Part shown: one piece after another, positions 7,154-15,951 of the stretch
Layout: the number at the start of each line of letters is the position of its first letter
Numbering within the stretch: the stretch's first letter is position 1
Assembly: GCA_038257245.1 (NCBI GenBank)
Contig: JBBSJL010000008.1
Coordinates: forward strand, 1 to 33,831
Length of the DNA: 33,831 bases
Direction of reading: 5' to 3'
Origin: JAGQNP01 sp038257245
GTDB taxonomy: Bacteria > Patescibacteriota > Saccharimonadia > Saccharimonadales > JACQNP01
Program-made: the position numbers and the translations under genes
The notes under the pieces: generated by a model
The model's input: only the letters and a program-made list of their open reading frames with translations
The model's database searches: none
What the model was told of the DNA's origin: nothing

Positions 7154-7729
7154 ATGATCGCTACTTTGAATGGAGAGGTTTCTGAAAAACTAGGGGGAAT
7201 GCTTGTAGTTAATGTTAGTGGGGTTGGTTATGGGCTGATAGTAACTACTCGAGATTTTAGTATTAGTGAAGCTGGTCAGGCAGTAAAGTTCTATATCTAT
7301 GAGCACATCCGCGAAAATTCACACGATTTCTATGGCTTTACTCAGCTTGATAGCAAGAAGTTATTTGAACAACTCCTTGATGTTAAAAATGTTGGCCCGA
7401 AAGCGGCCATGGCTGTTTTAGACATATCCGATGCAGATACTATTCGTACAAATATTGCTGCCGGAGATGTTAAATTTTTACAAACAGCAAAAGGTGTAGG
7501 CAGAAGGGCTGCTGAGCAGATAGTTGTCGAGCTGCGTGATAAGGTTGGAGCTATGGTTACTGAAACTGCAGAAGGAATTGTAGGTAGAGCAGGTGTCAAT
7601 TCACAAGACGAGGCTATGGAAGCTCTAGTTGCCTTAGGTTATTCTGTGCAAGATGCAGCAGTGGCACTTGAAAAAATCGATAAAGACCTAACGACAGAAG
7701 AGCGCATTAAACAGGCATTGAAGAGTTAA
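7154..7729 (+). CDS. ruvA: Holliday junction DNA helicase subunit RuvA
   Basis: 191 residues. RuvA binds four-way junctions and loads RuvB. Domain I is an OB fold (MIATLNGEV, then VSGVGYGLIVT), domain II carries the two helix-hairpin-helix motifs (VKNVGPKAAMAVL about residue 78, and AKGVGRRAAEQIVVEL about 113), and domain III at the C-terminus (DEAMEALVALGYS, then TTEERIKQALK) contacts RuvB. No Shine-Dalgarno; the start is predicted to be leaderless. Two bases separate its stop from the ruvB ATG. Confidence 0.95.
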   Translation: MIATLNGEVSEKLGGMLVVNVSGVGYGLIVTTRDFSISEAGQAVKFYIYEHIRENSHDFYGFTQLDSKKLFEQLLDVKNVGPKAAMAVLDISDADTIRTNIAAGDVKFLQTAKGVGRRAAEQIVVELRDKVGAMVTETAEGIVGRAGVNSQDEAMEALVALGYSVQDAAVALEKIDKDLTTEERIKQALKS

Positions 7730-7731
7730 TT

Positions 7732-8766
7732 ATGGCAATAGAGCGAATAGTAAATACTATCAGTGACGGCGATAACGAAGAAAATGAAAAAGAGTTTGAA
7801 GTAACTCTGCGCCCTCAGGATTTTGCAAGCTATATTGGCCAGGACAGGCTAAAGCAGAATTTGAAGCTTGCAATAGCTGCCGCAACAAAGCGTGGTGAAC
7901 CCATAGATCATGTCCTTCTTTACGGCCCGCCAGGATTGGGTAAAACCACGATGGCCACAGTTATTGCTAACGAAATGGGGGCAGGCTTACGAGTAACATC
8001 TGGCCCAGCAATAGAGCGAGCAGGTGATCTAGCAAGCCTGCTTACTAATTTACAAGATGGTGACATATTGTTTATTGATGAAATTCATAGACTTAATCGT
8101 ACTGTGGAAGAAGTTCTATACAGCGCAATGGAAGACTTTAAAATAGACATTATGCTTGGCAAAGGACCAAGTGCACGCAGTATGAGACTAGACCTTCCAC
8201 AATTCACACTTATTGGTGCTACTACAAGAGCCGGGTCACTTGCAGCGCCTCTCAGAGATAGATTTGGCATGGTTCACAGGCTTGAATTCTATAAACCAGA
8301 AGAAATCCAAAAAATAATAGAACGGGCAGCAACAATACTAGACGTAAAAATAGACAAAGCAGCCGCAGCAGAATTAGCTCAGCGATCACGGCTCACGCCT
8401 AGAATAGCCAACAGGCTGTTAAAACGAACACGCGACTACGCAGATGTTAATGGTGATGGAATAATCGATACAGCTATCAGTACAAAATCCTTGGCGTTAT
8501 TAGAGATCGACAATCTTGGGTTAGATCCGGCCGACCGAATGATTTTAACGGCAATAATCGATAATCACGGTGGCGGACCTGTTGGCGTAGAGACATTAGC
8601 TGCATTGACCTCAGAAGAGCGCGGCACTATTGAAGACTTTTTTGAACCATATTTGATGCAAATTGGCCTATTGGAAAGAACACCCCGCGGCCGAAAAGCT
8701 ACCCAAAAGGCCTATTCTCATTTAAACAAGAAAAAGAAGCCCAATAACCAGTCCGAATTGCTATAA
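7732..8766 (+). CDS. ruvB: Holliday junction branch-migration motor RuvB
   Basis: 344 residues. AAA+ ATPase that drives branch migration with RuvA. Walker A GPPGLGKT (65-72), Walker B LFIDEIH, sensor 1 GATTRAG, arginine finger region APLRDRFG, then the lid and C-terminal winged-helix domain (GGGPVGVETLAAL, RTPRGRKAT). Complete. Its start is only 2 nt after ruvA, so they form one unit. The promoter of the next gene is embedded around its stop codon. Confidence 0.97.
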   Translation: MAIERIVNTISDGDNEENEKEFEVTLRPQDFASYIGQDRLKQNLKLAIAAATKRGEPIDHVLLYGPPGLGKTTMATVIANEMGAGLRVTSGPAIERAGDLASLLTNLQDGDILFIDEIHRLNRTVEEVLYSAMEDFKIDIMLGKGPSARSMRLDLPQFTLIGATTRAGSLAAPLRDRFGMVHRLEFYKPEEIQKIIERAATILDVKIDKAAAAELAQRSRLTPRIANRLLKRTRDYADVNGDGIIDTAISTKSLALLEIDNLGLDPADRMILTAIIDNHGGGPVGVETLAALTSEERGTIEDFFEPYLMQIGLLERTPRGRKATQKAYSHLNKKKKPNNQSELL

Positions 8767-8767
8767 T
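8759..8767 (+). promoter_or_regulatory. Promoter of the PH-domain gene, over the ruvB stop
   Basis: TGCTATAAT: extended -10 with perfect TATAAT at 8762-8767, overlapping the ruvB stop codon. Predicted start near 8774 leaves a leader of about 3 nt before the ATG at 8777. Confidence 0.5.
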
Positions 8768-8776
8768 GTATATAAG

Positions 8777-9370
8777 ATGAAACCTGACGAGAGCATACAA
8801 CCAGAGCAACTATCAGCAGTTGGCAAAAACTTACTTAAACTAATCGAATTTGATGAAGATGAAGTTTTGGTAGAAGAAATAAGAAAACATTGGTTTGGAT
8901 TATTTATTATTTATTTTACAGGGGGCTTTGTAACCCTAGTCGTACTACTTTTATTTATGTTAGGGCCATTGTTCTTAAAGAGTGAACAACTTCAAATAGA
9001 CTTAACAACTTATACATCTATATTTATGTTTGCCGGTCTCATTATTGTATTACTGGCTGTTATCGCTACGTTTATTGGTTCGTATTTGTATAAAAATGAC
9101 GTTATTCTTATAACCAGTGAAAAAATAGCCCAAGTTTTATATATAACTATATTTCATCGTAAAATATCTCAGTTAAGCATTGGCGATATTCAGGATGTCA
9201 CGGTTACACAAAATGGGATACTGCCTCGCATATTCAAATATGGAACAATTGTCGTCGAGACGACTGGCGAACAAGATAACTACCATTTCAATTATGTTCC
9301 AGATCCATATAAACGAGCTAAAAATATTGTTGGTTCACATGAACAAAACCTAATAAAATACGGTAACTAA
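8777..9370 (+). CDS. Membrane protein with bacterial PH (bPH2, YdbS-like) domain
   Basis: 197 residues. A cytoplasmic N-terminus, two membrane segments (about 43-67 and 82-106), then a C-terminal beta-rich domain (NDVILITSEKIAQ, QLSIGDIQDVTV, YGTIVVETTG) that fits the bacterial pleckstrin-homology-like domain of YdbS/YdbT proteins. No enzyme motif is present. Function is unknown; such proteins are membrane-associated and sometimes affect envelope stress or export. It is the last gene of the + strand run and converges with the pilus operon, 11 nt apart and with no clear terminator. Confidence 0.75.
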   Translation: MKPDESIQPEQLSAVGKNLLKLIEFDEDEVLVEEIRKHWFGLFIIYFTGGFVTLVVLLLFMLGPLFLKSEQLQIDLTTYTSIFMFAGLIIVLLAVIATFIGSYLYKNDVILITSEKIAQVLYITIFHRKISQLSIGDIQDVTVTQNGILPRIFKYGTIVVETTGEQDNYHFNYVPDPYKRAKNIVGSHEQNLIKYGN

Positions 9371-9381
9371 GAAACAGCTGA

Positions 9382-9681
9382 TTATTCACTAAAGGGGTTA
9401 TCTCTGGCTTGGTCAAAGAGACTCTGGACTTCTATGTTTTGATCTTTTAGTTGTTCAATTTTGTTAATAGCACTTTCGTCTATTTTTGGACGCTGGACAG
9501 TGGTTAGTTTTTCAGCAACTGCGTCATCTGTTGGCTCTTGTTGCGCATAGCTACTGATTTGTAGTATTAGATAGCCAAAGGTTAACGATAAACCTACAAC
9601 AAAGAGAATTACCTTGTATTGTTTCAGTCTTTCAATAAATGGTTCTATTTTTTTGAGAATATCTTTTAGTTCTAACTTCAT
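9382..9681 (-). CDS. Small membrane protein at the PilP position of the pilus operon
   Basis: 99 residues: about 22 cytoplasmic residues, one membrane segment (about 23-46), then a short external region ending QLKDQNIEVQSLFDQARDNPF. It follows pilO with a 4-nt overlap and is the last gene of the operon, the place where pilP stands in other clusters. There is no lipobox and it is too short for a full PilP; the sequence likeness is slight, so the assignment rests on position. A stator partner of PilN and PilO is the best guess. Confidence 0.6.
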   Translation of the reverse strand: MKLELKDILKKIEPFIERLKQYKVILFVVGLSLTFGYLILQISSYAQQEPTDDAVAEKLTTVQRPKIDESAINKIEQLKDQNIEVQSLFDQARDNPFSE

Positions 9682-10322
9682 GGCTTTATAAATACCTTAA
9701 TTATTATAGAAAAAGTTAACAGTTTAGGGTCATCCGGTCTTGGTTGGATACTGATGTTTGCTACCTGCGCTGTACGACGATTATTTTCAAGTGCCTCGAG
9801 AAAATCAACAAGATTATTATACGAAACAGGCTGAGCACTATCCGATTGTATGGTTATTTCCATTTGATAAACACCCGAAATCCCATCAACAGGAGTGACT
9901 TGTGACACTTGAGGTGTCGTAGCTTTTGGCTCATTTGTAGTATCCTCGGCCTTTTCTGTAGATTTAGTTGTTTTTGGTGGTGTAGTCCCTAATGTTGAAG
10001 TCGGGAAAGTAATACTGGTTATATTGATATTGTTCTCGGCAGCAATTTTGACTAACTCTCTTACCGACTTTGCCTGATCTTTGTCTTGAGGAACAATAGT
10101 CCTTGTTAGGCTTTCTAATTCAGAATATTTTTCTACATCCTTGTTTGCTTGCAGTAGAGCTATTTGTTGCTCTTCTAAAACCCTATTTTCAAGCTTTAAT
10201 TCAACCAAGTTGTTTGCATTACTCCTAAGCATAGAATTACCTAATACTAGTGAACCAATAGCACCTAGAGCGAGAACGCCGATTAATCCGAGTAGCCCAA
10301 AGTAAACTTTCTTACTAGTCAT
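9678..10322 (-). CDS. pilO: Type IV pilus assembly protein PilO
   Basis: 214 residues. Inner-membrane stator component that pairs with PilN. One N-terminal membrane segment (about 7-28), a coiled-coil stretch (LKLENRVLEEQQIALLQ, about 43-59), the tail motif region VRELVKIAAENNINITSI (about 87), a Thr/Pro/Lys-rich insert (about 110-140) and the C-terminal ferredoxin-like half (YNNLVDFLEALENNRRTAQV). This is PilO in layout. Its start abuts the pilN stop and its end overlaps the next gene by four bases. Confidence 0.8.
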   Translation of the reverse strand: MTSKKVYFGLLGLIGVLALGAIGSLVLGNSMLRSNANNLVELKLENRVLEEQQIALLQANKDVEKYSELESLTRTIVPQDKDQAKSVRELVKIAAENNINITSITFPTSTLGTTPPKTTKSTEKAEDTTNEPKATTPQVSQVTPVDGISGVYQMEITIQSDSAQPVSYNNLVDFLEALENNRRTAQVANISIQPRPDDPKLLTFSIIIKVFIKP

Positions 10323-10955
10323 TTAGTTATTCCCCTTGTTTATTAAAAGGAAGGAATTATTTTTAGCAAACAACGCTCTGACGGTAATTTTGCATGGGTA
10401 TAAAATATCTAGCTGAGAAGTATTAGCTACGCCGGTGGTAGCGTTGACTGCGCCAGATGGTGTATTACACTGAACGTTAACTATATCTGCCTTTTCGAAT
10501 ATCATATTATTAGGATCTTGGAGATTTAACTGGACTTGGGTTGCAGTATTATAATCAGTTGCAGCAGCAGAAAGGTCAATACCCCCCTCGACTTTGTCAA
10601 TACTTAGGCCGGTTAGAACGGCACCCTCAGGGACTGCTGCTCCAATTTGTCGTAGAATAGATGAGAAAAGTAGTTGTCTTGATAAAACATCCACCGCTAA
10701 TTTTATACTACTACTTATACCTTTTACTTTTTCTTGTGTTTCTTCTAGCTTTTGCACCTTTAAGGCGTTTTGTGCGTCTTCTATCTGGGATGCGTATGAT
10801 TTACTCGATTGGTTAATATATAGTTGACCCATAAAAACGACAATAAAAATACCTATTATTACAATAATAAGAAGTGCAACCCAGCGAAGGAGTAAAGTAT
10901 TCTTTCTTGCATAGGAAATATCTTCCCGAACTTCTGGAGGTAAGAGATTTATCAC
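10323..10955 (-). CDS. pilN: Type IV pilus assembly protein PilN
   Basis: 210 residues. The N-terminal MINLLPPEVR is the short cytoplasmic motif by which PilN binds PilM. One membrane segment (about 25-47), a coiled coil (about 55-85), then a domain with VPEGAVLTGLSID, typical of PilN/Fimbrial assembly family proteins. Two cysteines far apart in the C-terminal half could form a disulfide outside the membrane. Its ATG overlaps the pilM stop by four bases. Confidence 0.85.
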   Translation of the reverse strand: MINLLPPEVREDISYARKNTLLLRWVALLIIVIIGIFIVVFMGQLYINQSSKSYASQIEDAQNALKVQKLEETQEKVKGISSSIKLAVDVLSRQLLFSSILRQIGAAVPEGAVLTGLSIDKVEGGIDLSAAATDYNTATQVQLNLQDPNNMIFEKADIVNVQCNTPSGAVNATTGVANTSQLDILYPCKITVRALFAKNNSFLLINKGNN

Positions 10956-12022
10956 GAGTACACCTCACGAGGATTTAATAGAGATAAACCTGCAACAGTT
11001 ACATACATAGATTTCTCTACTGTGTTTGGGGGTTGTAACCTACTAAAATCAAGATGTTGCCACGGGTCACACATCCTTGTAGGAAGCCGTAGTATATCTG
11101 TCATATGTTCAGATAATCCTGGCATGTTTGCACCGCCACCCATAGTAACTACCTGGCTGATTTTTCGCTTAGTTGAAGACCGTTCTTCGTAATACCTAAT
11201 CATACGACGAATTTCTTTAAGTAGTTGATCCAGAATTGGATCCAACGCTTCTGTTATTTCTTTTTGTTTTTTACTTACACCAAGACCGTACTTGGTCTTA
11301 ATTATATGTGCTTCTTGCTTCGTGACCTTGAGTTTCTTGGCAATAAGGTCAGTAAAATTGTCACCACCGCCCGATACAGTTCCAGTAACGATTAACCCGT
11401 TATCATAGATAGTAATATCCGAAGAAACTGATCCAAAATCAATTAGTATCGTAGGTATGTCACTCTGTTCGGCCTGTACGAACAGTCTGCCGGCTGCACT
11501 AATTGATGTTTCTATGGCGACTGGTTCTAAACCGGTCAACTTAAATAAATCAGTATATGAATTGGCGATTATTTTTGGAGCAGCAACTGCTAATAACTCT
11601 GTTTCTTTATCGTCTTCCTCAATAATATTATAGTCTATGTATAGATCATCTATCGGGACAGGTATATATTGTTCAGCCTCTAATCTTAGTGCTTCCTCTA
11701 GATCCTTTTTATTTAGTTTTGGCAAACTCATTGTTCTATTAAAGGTTCTGCTTGCTGGTATAGAAGCAGTAACACGACGAGTGGTTATCTCACCGATGAT
11801 ATTATGCTCAAACAAATCTTTCATGACTTTGGCTATTAGCTCTGGTTCGATTATAACGCCGTCTTTGATGGCACGAGGGTCAAAGCTAGTTACCCCATAG
11901 CCTGTTACGACGTGTTTGTCACCAATGTGGTCAATTTGCATTACCTTAAGACTACTAAAACCGACGTCTAGCCCAAAAACTGATTTGTCTTGATAAAAAT
12001 ATGTGTTATTCATGCCACCCAT
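10952..12022 (-). CDS. pilM: Type IV pilus assembly ATPase-fold protein PilM
   Basis: 356 residues. Actin-like cytoplasmic protein that binds the PilN N-terminus. FGLDVGFSSLKVMQI (about 16-30) is the phosphate-1 region, ILIDFGSVSSDI (about 190) phosphate-2, and VTMGGGANMPGL (about 292) the adenosine motif. LRLEAEQYIPVPIDD is typical of PilM. The start may be the ATG at 12022 (predicted leader 4 nt) or the ATG three codons on, which has GGGTGG before it. A new promoter lies in the 54-nt gap after the PilX-like gene, so pilMNO can be expressed apart from pilB. Confidence 0.93.
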   Translation of the reverse strand: MGGMNNTYFYQDKSVFGLDVGFSSLKVMQIDHIGDKHVVTGYGVTSFDPRAIKDGVIIEPELIAKVMKDLFEHNIIGEITTRRVTASIPASRTFNRTMSLPKLNKKDLEEALRLEAEQYIPVPIDDLYIDYNIIEEDDKETELLAVAAPKIIANSYTDLFKLTGLEPVAIETSISAAGRLFVQAEQSDIPTILIDFGSVSSDITIYDNGLIVTGTVSGGGDNFTDLIAKKLKVTKQEAHIIKTKYGLGVSKKQKEITEALDPILDQLLKEIRRMIRYYEERSSTKRKISQVVTMGGGANMPGLSEHMTDILRLPTRMCDPWQHLDFSRLQPPNTVEKSMYVTVAGLSLLNPREVYS

Positions 12023-12032
12023 AAACGTAAGT

Positions 12033-12038
12033 ATTATA
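12033..12038 (-). promoter_or_regulatory. Internal promoter for pilM-pilN-pilO
   Basis: TATAAT on the - strand at 12038-12033. Predicted start near 12026, about 4 nt before the ATG at 12022. No clear -35. The 54-nt gap is the only sizeable one in the pilus operon. Confidence 0.45.
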
Positions 12039-12076
12039 TAAACTATATCATATAAACAGGTAATAATTTATTAAGT

Positions 12077-13498
12077 TTACAGTCTTCTAAACCTCACTGC
12101 TCGCCATGCCAAATCAATAGGAATTTGATCAGAAGGGAAAAAGGGATCGAGCTTTAGGTCAAACGGAGTTCCGGAATTCGACGCTATGTATATGTTTTTG
12201 CCTGATAATCCACCTAATGCCGGGCTGCTGCCAAATTTTGATTGATTTATGCATATACCGTTAGATGCTAGAAAATATGCTGCTGGGGCATTTACTTCTA
12301 GCGACCCGGTGGCTTTGCCGATATATATTGATCCACCTAGTGGACAAACCGAAGCTTTCGATGAGGGGTCACTACCGTATGAAACAAAAACAATTGGTCC
12401 ACTTCCAGCCGATGTAATAATATTGTCAAAATTAATACTGCCCTCTATGAATATAAATTTTATAGTTGCGTCAGGGTTATTGAAGGTTGGGGTGCATGCT
12501 GAAGTGGCACAAAAGTTTGCTCTTACATGTGCATGATCTTTTATGATGTAGGTGTTACTAGCTAAGTTAATATTGCCCGATGTACCACAAGAAGTACTTA
12601 CATTACTACTCGTATCTGGGTAGTGCGTTTTTTTAGTGTTACCTGTGCTAGGGATACTTCTTGGTGACGAACCGCTTGTCCAGTCTGTACAGCCGCCGGG
12701 TGAGTTCTGGTAAGAACTATCCATATAGTCTGACCATGGGATTAATGTAGACTGAATTTTTTGTATAGTAGTCTGATTGGGGTATACATCAAAATTTGAG
12801 TTACTTGTATTACCCGGGGGGCTTAAACAATTACTATAGGCGGTCCTTATTATCGTTTTTGTTTGTCCTGGGTTTGTAAATACAGTAGGTTTTACAAGAT
12901 TACCCGTTCCACCGATAGAACAATTACTGGCACCTGTATTTTTATCGGCAACTGTGATGTTTTCTGCAATGAGGTTAGTAGTATTTTTGTTTAAGTTTAC
13001 GTACCCATTAACAAAAATATCTTTCGCGTCAATATTTTTGACACCACTATCTATATCTATGATGTTTCTACTTACTATTGATGAAGAAGTAGTATCACTG
13101 GATTTTTGGGCCGTGACTTCGATGGTCCTTGTGTACAGGGGCGTTGTTGAGCTAGCTGGGGCATAAAGTTTACCTACGGCAGTTATAATTTTTTCTTTTC
13201 CATCCGCACCAGCTGCCACAGTGGTCGTAAATGTCGATCTGTACTGGGTAGTCGATAATATCTCAATATCGGATGAACTACCTGTGTATGTGGTGTTCCC
13301 GGCGTTTAATTCAGCGATGGCCGAGTCTGCACCTGATTCTGCAGCGTATTGGGACTGAAGTAACAAAATACGACCCCTAGCGCGGGCAATATTTGCATTA
13401 GCTAAAACCAGTAATCCAAAAATAAAAGTGGTAAGAAAGATTGTAATAATTAGTATGGAAACTATTATTGACCCATTTTCTTTTCGGTTAGTTTTCAT
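12077..13498 (-). CDS. Large PilX-like pilus protein
   Basis: 473 residues. The first 60 residues look like a PilX-type N-terminus: a short basic start, NGSIIVSILIITIFL and a long hydrophobic helix, then LLLQSQYAAESGADSAIAEL, the helix end seen in PilX proteins. Glutamate at +5 after the glycine, required in most prepilins, is missing. The rest (about 70-473) is a Ser/Thr/Asn/Gly-rich, beta-type outer region with many cysteines (for example around DWTSGSSPRS and CATSACTP), probably disulfide bonded. It is far longer than usual PilX (about 200), so an added adhesin-like domain is a fair inference. It sits right after the PilW-like gene. Confidence 0.7.
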   Translation of the reverse strand: MKTNRKENGSIIVSILIITIFLTTFIFGLLVLANANIARARGRILLLQSQYAAESGADSAIAELNAGNTTYTGSSSDIEILSTTQYRSTFTTTVAAGADGKEKIITAVGKLYAPASSTTPLYTRTIEVTAQKSSDTTSSSIVSRNIIDIDSGVKNIDAKDIFVNGYVNLNKNTTNLIAENITVADKNTGASNCSIGGTGNLVKPTVFTNPGQTKTIIRTAYSNCLSPPGNTSNSNFDVYPNQTTIQKIQSTLIPWSDYMDSSYQNSPGGCTDWTSGSSPRSIPSTGNTKKTHYPDTSSNVSTSCGTSGNINLASNTYIIKDHAHVRANFCATSACTPTFNNPDATIKFIFIEGSINFDNIITSAGSGPIVFVSYGSDPSSKASVCPLGGSIYIGKATGSLEVNAPAAYFLASNGICINQSKFGSSPALGGLSGKNIYIASNSGTPFDLKLDPFFPSDQIPIDLAWRAVRFRRL

Positions 13499-13499
13499 A

Positions 13500-14282
13500 C
13501 TATGTGTTCCTCAGCGCAATACGTATAATTGTACTGCTTTTTGTTGCATTAGTTTGCTGCAAAATAGGTTTTTTCTCAATATTTAATGTAAACTCAGCCA
13601 CCTCAACGACAGAAAAATCTGGGCCTATGTAGTTACCAAAGCCATCTACAATCGAGGTGTAGTCTATTGTATTTGCAGTACGTGAAAAATATCTCATATC
13701 TACGGACTCGATATCGCTTATTATCTCTTTATCTTTGGGGCAGGAAATTGTAGCTATTGACTCGGGGCAACTCGTCAGAAGCCGATTATTTGTAACGCTA
13801 GGGTTAGAAAGTGTGCGAACAAAAATTTTATCTTTGTCACCATCCATGTAAACAACATATTCGTCCTCATATGGCTGGCTTCCATTCATAGCAAAATCTC
13901 CAGAGGTATCCAGACTTGGCCTTTTAAAATAAATTATAGGTATTGTCCCAGTAGAAACTGAAATATTACCTGGTATAGCATGAATAGGTTCCCAATAGTC
14001 GTTGCTAGTTATTAGTGGGTCGGGGTTCATAGCGTTTGGGTCCGCGATACTATTTTGAATGATAAGACCCGAAGATGAACCCACATTTTCTCTCAAGTAG
14101 TCGCCGGCGTTTAGTCTCGAAACAAAAGTATTCAGATCAGCCTCTAATAGATATCCATAACGCCAAAAACCAAAGGCAAAAGAAAATATTAGTCCAGCAA
14201 ACAACCCTGTGAGTGTTAGCACTATCAATACCTCTACAAGAGTAAAGCCTTTTTGAGCGTAACTATTTTTCATACTAATCAT
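13500..14282 (-). CDS. Prepilin-like protein (PilW/PulJ position)
   Basis: 260 residues. Class III signal: a short basic leader, then KGFTLVEVLIVLT with glycine before F(+1) and glutamate at +5, the prepilin peptidase site. The hydrophobic helix runs to about residue 38. The outer part contains two CP pairs (SCPESIATISCPKD) that may form a disulfide, and IIRIALRNT ends the protein. A minor pilin of the PilW type fits its size and order. Its ATG overlaps the stop of the preceding prepilin gene by four bases. Confidence 0.82.
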   Translation of the reverse strand: MISMKNSYAQKGFTLVEVLIVLTLTGLFAGLIFSFAFGFWRYGYLLEADLNTFVSRLNAGDYLRENVGSSSGLIIQNSIADPNAMNPDPLITSNDYWEPIHAIPGNISVSTGTIPIIYFKRPSLDTSGDFAMNGSQPYEDEYVVYMDGDKDKIFVRTLSNPSVTNNRLLTSCPESIATISCPKDKEIISDIESVDMRYFSRTANTIDYTSIVDGFGNYIGPDFSVVEVAEFTLNIEKKPILQQTNATKSSTIIRIALRNT

Positions 14283-14734
14283 TGTTGCCCCACCCCGTTC
14301 CTAGTAACGAGCATTCTTAGCTCGAGTGGCGGAGCGGTGCTGTTTATGAAACTTGTGGATATACTGATGACTTTTGAATCAGGAACTGCTTTTAATGGAT
14401 CAGAAGAAGGCAGACTTGCTGTATCTGTAACAGTTAGCGTAGGTGAGTAGGTTATGATGCTGCCACTACCGCCTTCGGCTTTAAAGCTATTGTTTGGAAA
14501 ACAGTTCGTAGAGCTGGATAATGAATTATATTCCAACGCTCTATCAATCTCTGGGCACGCGCTTAGAACGGCGTATATCTCATTGAGTTGTTTTGCGATT
14601 GTATAAGACTTACTAACCGAGTTGTAGGCGTTGGAGATGCCAATTACTAATATTGGAAATATAACTATTGCAATTACTACTTCAATGATTGTAAATCCTG
14701 TATCGGTAGTTAATTTATTCTTATAGAGCGTCAT
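14279..14734 (-). CDS. Prepilin-like protein (PilV/PulI position)
   Basis: 151 residues. TGFTIIEVVIAIVIFPILVIGI gives a prepilin cleavage site after G14, with F at +1 and E at +5, followed by the usual hydrophobic helix (note a proline in it). Two cysteines (ACPEIDR and NCFPNN) bracket the alpha-beta loop. The size fits a minor pilin. It begins one base after pilC ends, within the pilus operon. It is too atypical to be called the major pilin with any certainty. Confidence 0.82.
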   Translation of the reverse strand: MTLYKNKLTTDTGFTIIEVVIAIVIFPILVIGISNAYNSVSKSYTIAKQLNEIYAVLSACPEIDRALEYNSLSSSTNCFPNNSFKAEGGSGSIITYSPTLTVTDTASLPSSDPLKAVPDSKVISISTSFINSTAPPLELRMLVTRNGVGQQ

Positions 14735-14735
14735 G

Positions 14736-15950
14736 TTAACTACCTATATTCTTACTAAGACTAGATATTGGCCCCATTACACTGGCTGCAATTATGCCTA
14801 CCATTGCACCGAGAACCACAATCATCAGTGGTTCAATGATAGAAGTTAAACTATCTATTGTGTTTTGTACCTCTTCTTCGTAAAAGTCAGCAACTTTTAT
14901 TAGAATAGTATCAATTTGTCCTGTTTCCTCACCAACAGCTAACATTTGAGAAACAATTTGAGGGAAATGTTTACTTGTTGACAATGGTTCACTGAGTTGT
15001 TTACCGTTTTTTACTTCTTTGGCAGCTTCCATGAGTTCTTTTTCTATAACTTTATTACCAATTGCGCCGCCTGTTACTTCTAGTGCGTCCAGCACCCCCA
15101 CACCCGCTGACATAAGTGATGCAAATGTTCTAGCAAATCTAGAGATAGCTACTTTTACTATTATCGTCTTGACTACAGGCATGCGCAGCAACAAGGCATG
15201 GAATTTAAACTTTCCTCCAGGGGTACTTATGTATCTTCTAATAATGTAAACAATAATTGCGGTTAGTATAATAATTGGAACCGCATATTTTTGCATAAAT
15301 GCACTAATACCAAGCATGACTTCTGTGTATATAGGTAGCTTTGCATCCGGGCCACCGAGGTCCTTAATTATATCCCCGATTGTAGGTATGACAAAAATCA
15401 TAATGCCGAAGAAGGCTATAATAGTTATCGATAATATAACAATTGGATATGTCATGGCGCTTTTTACTTTTTTACGCATGCTGGAATCTTGTTCAACTTG
15501 TTCAGCTAGGCGTTTAAGGATTTCATCCAAAATTCCTCCTGCTTCACCTGCCTTCACCATATTTATGTAAACTTCTGAGAACACATTTGGGAATTTTTCA
15601 AATGCTTCACCTAATGCTATACCGCTCTCAACATCCTTAGTTATGCTGCTGATAACAGTTTTAAAATATTTACTTTCAGACTGGTCCTGCATAGTTACTA
15701 GTGACCGCGGCAGGGGAACGCCTGCTGAAATCATCGTAGATAATTGGCGAGTAAAAATGACCAAGTCCTTATTTTTTACTTTACCTCTTCGTCGTTTTGA
15801 ACTTTTTGTATCACTTCCAGCTACTTTGACAACTATTGGGCGTAGGCCCTGTTTTTTGAGGTTACTGACGGCATTTTCTTTATCAATAGCATCAGTTGTG
15901 CCTTTGATAGTTTTGCCGGAGTTTGTCGTGGCTGTATATGTAAACTTCAT
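14736..15950 (-). CDS. pilC: Type IV pilus inner-membrane platform protein PilC
   Basis: 404 residues, the family length. Polytopic platform that couples PilB to pilin assembly. N-terminal MKFTYTATTNSGKTIKGTTDA is the usual strand-rich start; two T2SSF repeats follow (FTRQLSTMISAGVPLPRSL about 65-83, and FARTFASLMSAGVGVLDAL about 270-288), each with its GE(A/T)G turn (KAGEAGGILDEIL, AVGEETGQIDTIL). Three membrane segments. One base separates it from pilB. Confidence 0.96.
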   Translation of the reverse strand: MKFTYTATTNSGKTIKGTTDAIDKENAVSNLKKQGLRPIVVKVAGSDTKSSKRRRGKVKNKDLVIFTRQLSTMISAGVPLPRSLVTMQDQSESKYFKTVISSITKDVESGIALGEAFEKFPNVFSEVYINMVKAGEAGGILDEILKRLAEQVEQDSSMRKKVKSAMTYPIVILSITIIAFFGIMIFVIPTIGDIIKDLGGPDAKLPIYTEVMLGISAFMQKYAVPIIILTAIIVYIIRRYISTPGGKFKFHALLLRMPVVKTIIVKVAISRFARTFASLMSAGVGVLDALEVTGGAIGNKVIEKELMEAAKEVKNGKQLSEPLSTSKHFPQIVSQMLAVGEETGQIDTILIKVADFYEEEVQNTIDSLTSIIEPLMIVVLGAMVGIIAASVMGPISSLSKNIGS

Positions 15951-15951
15951 A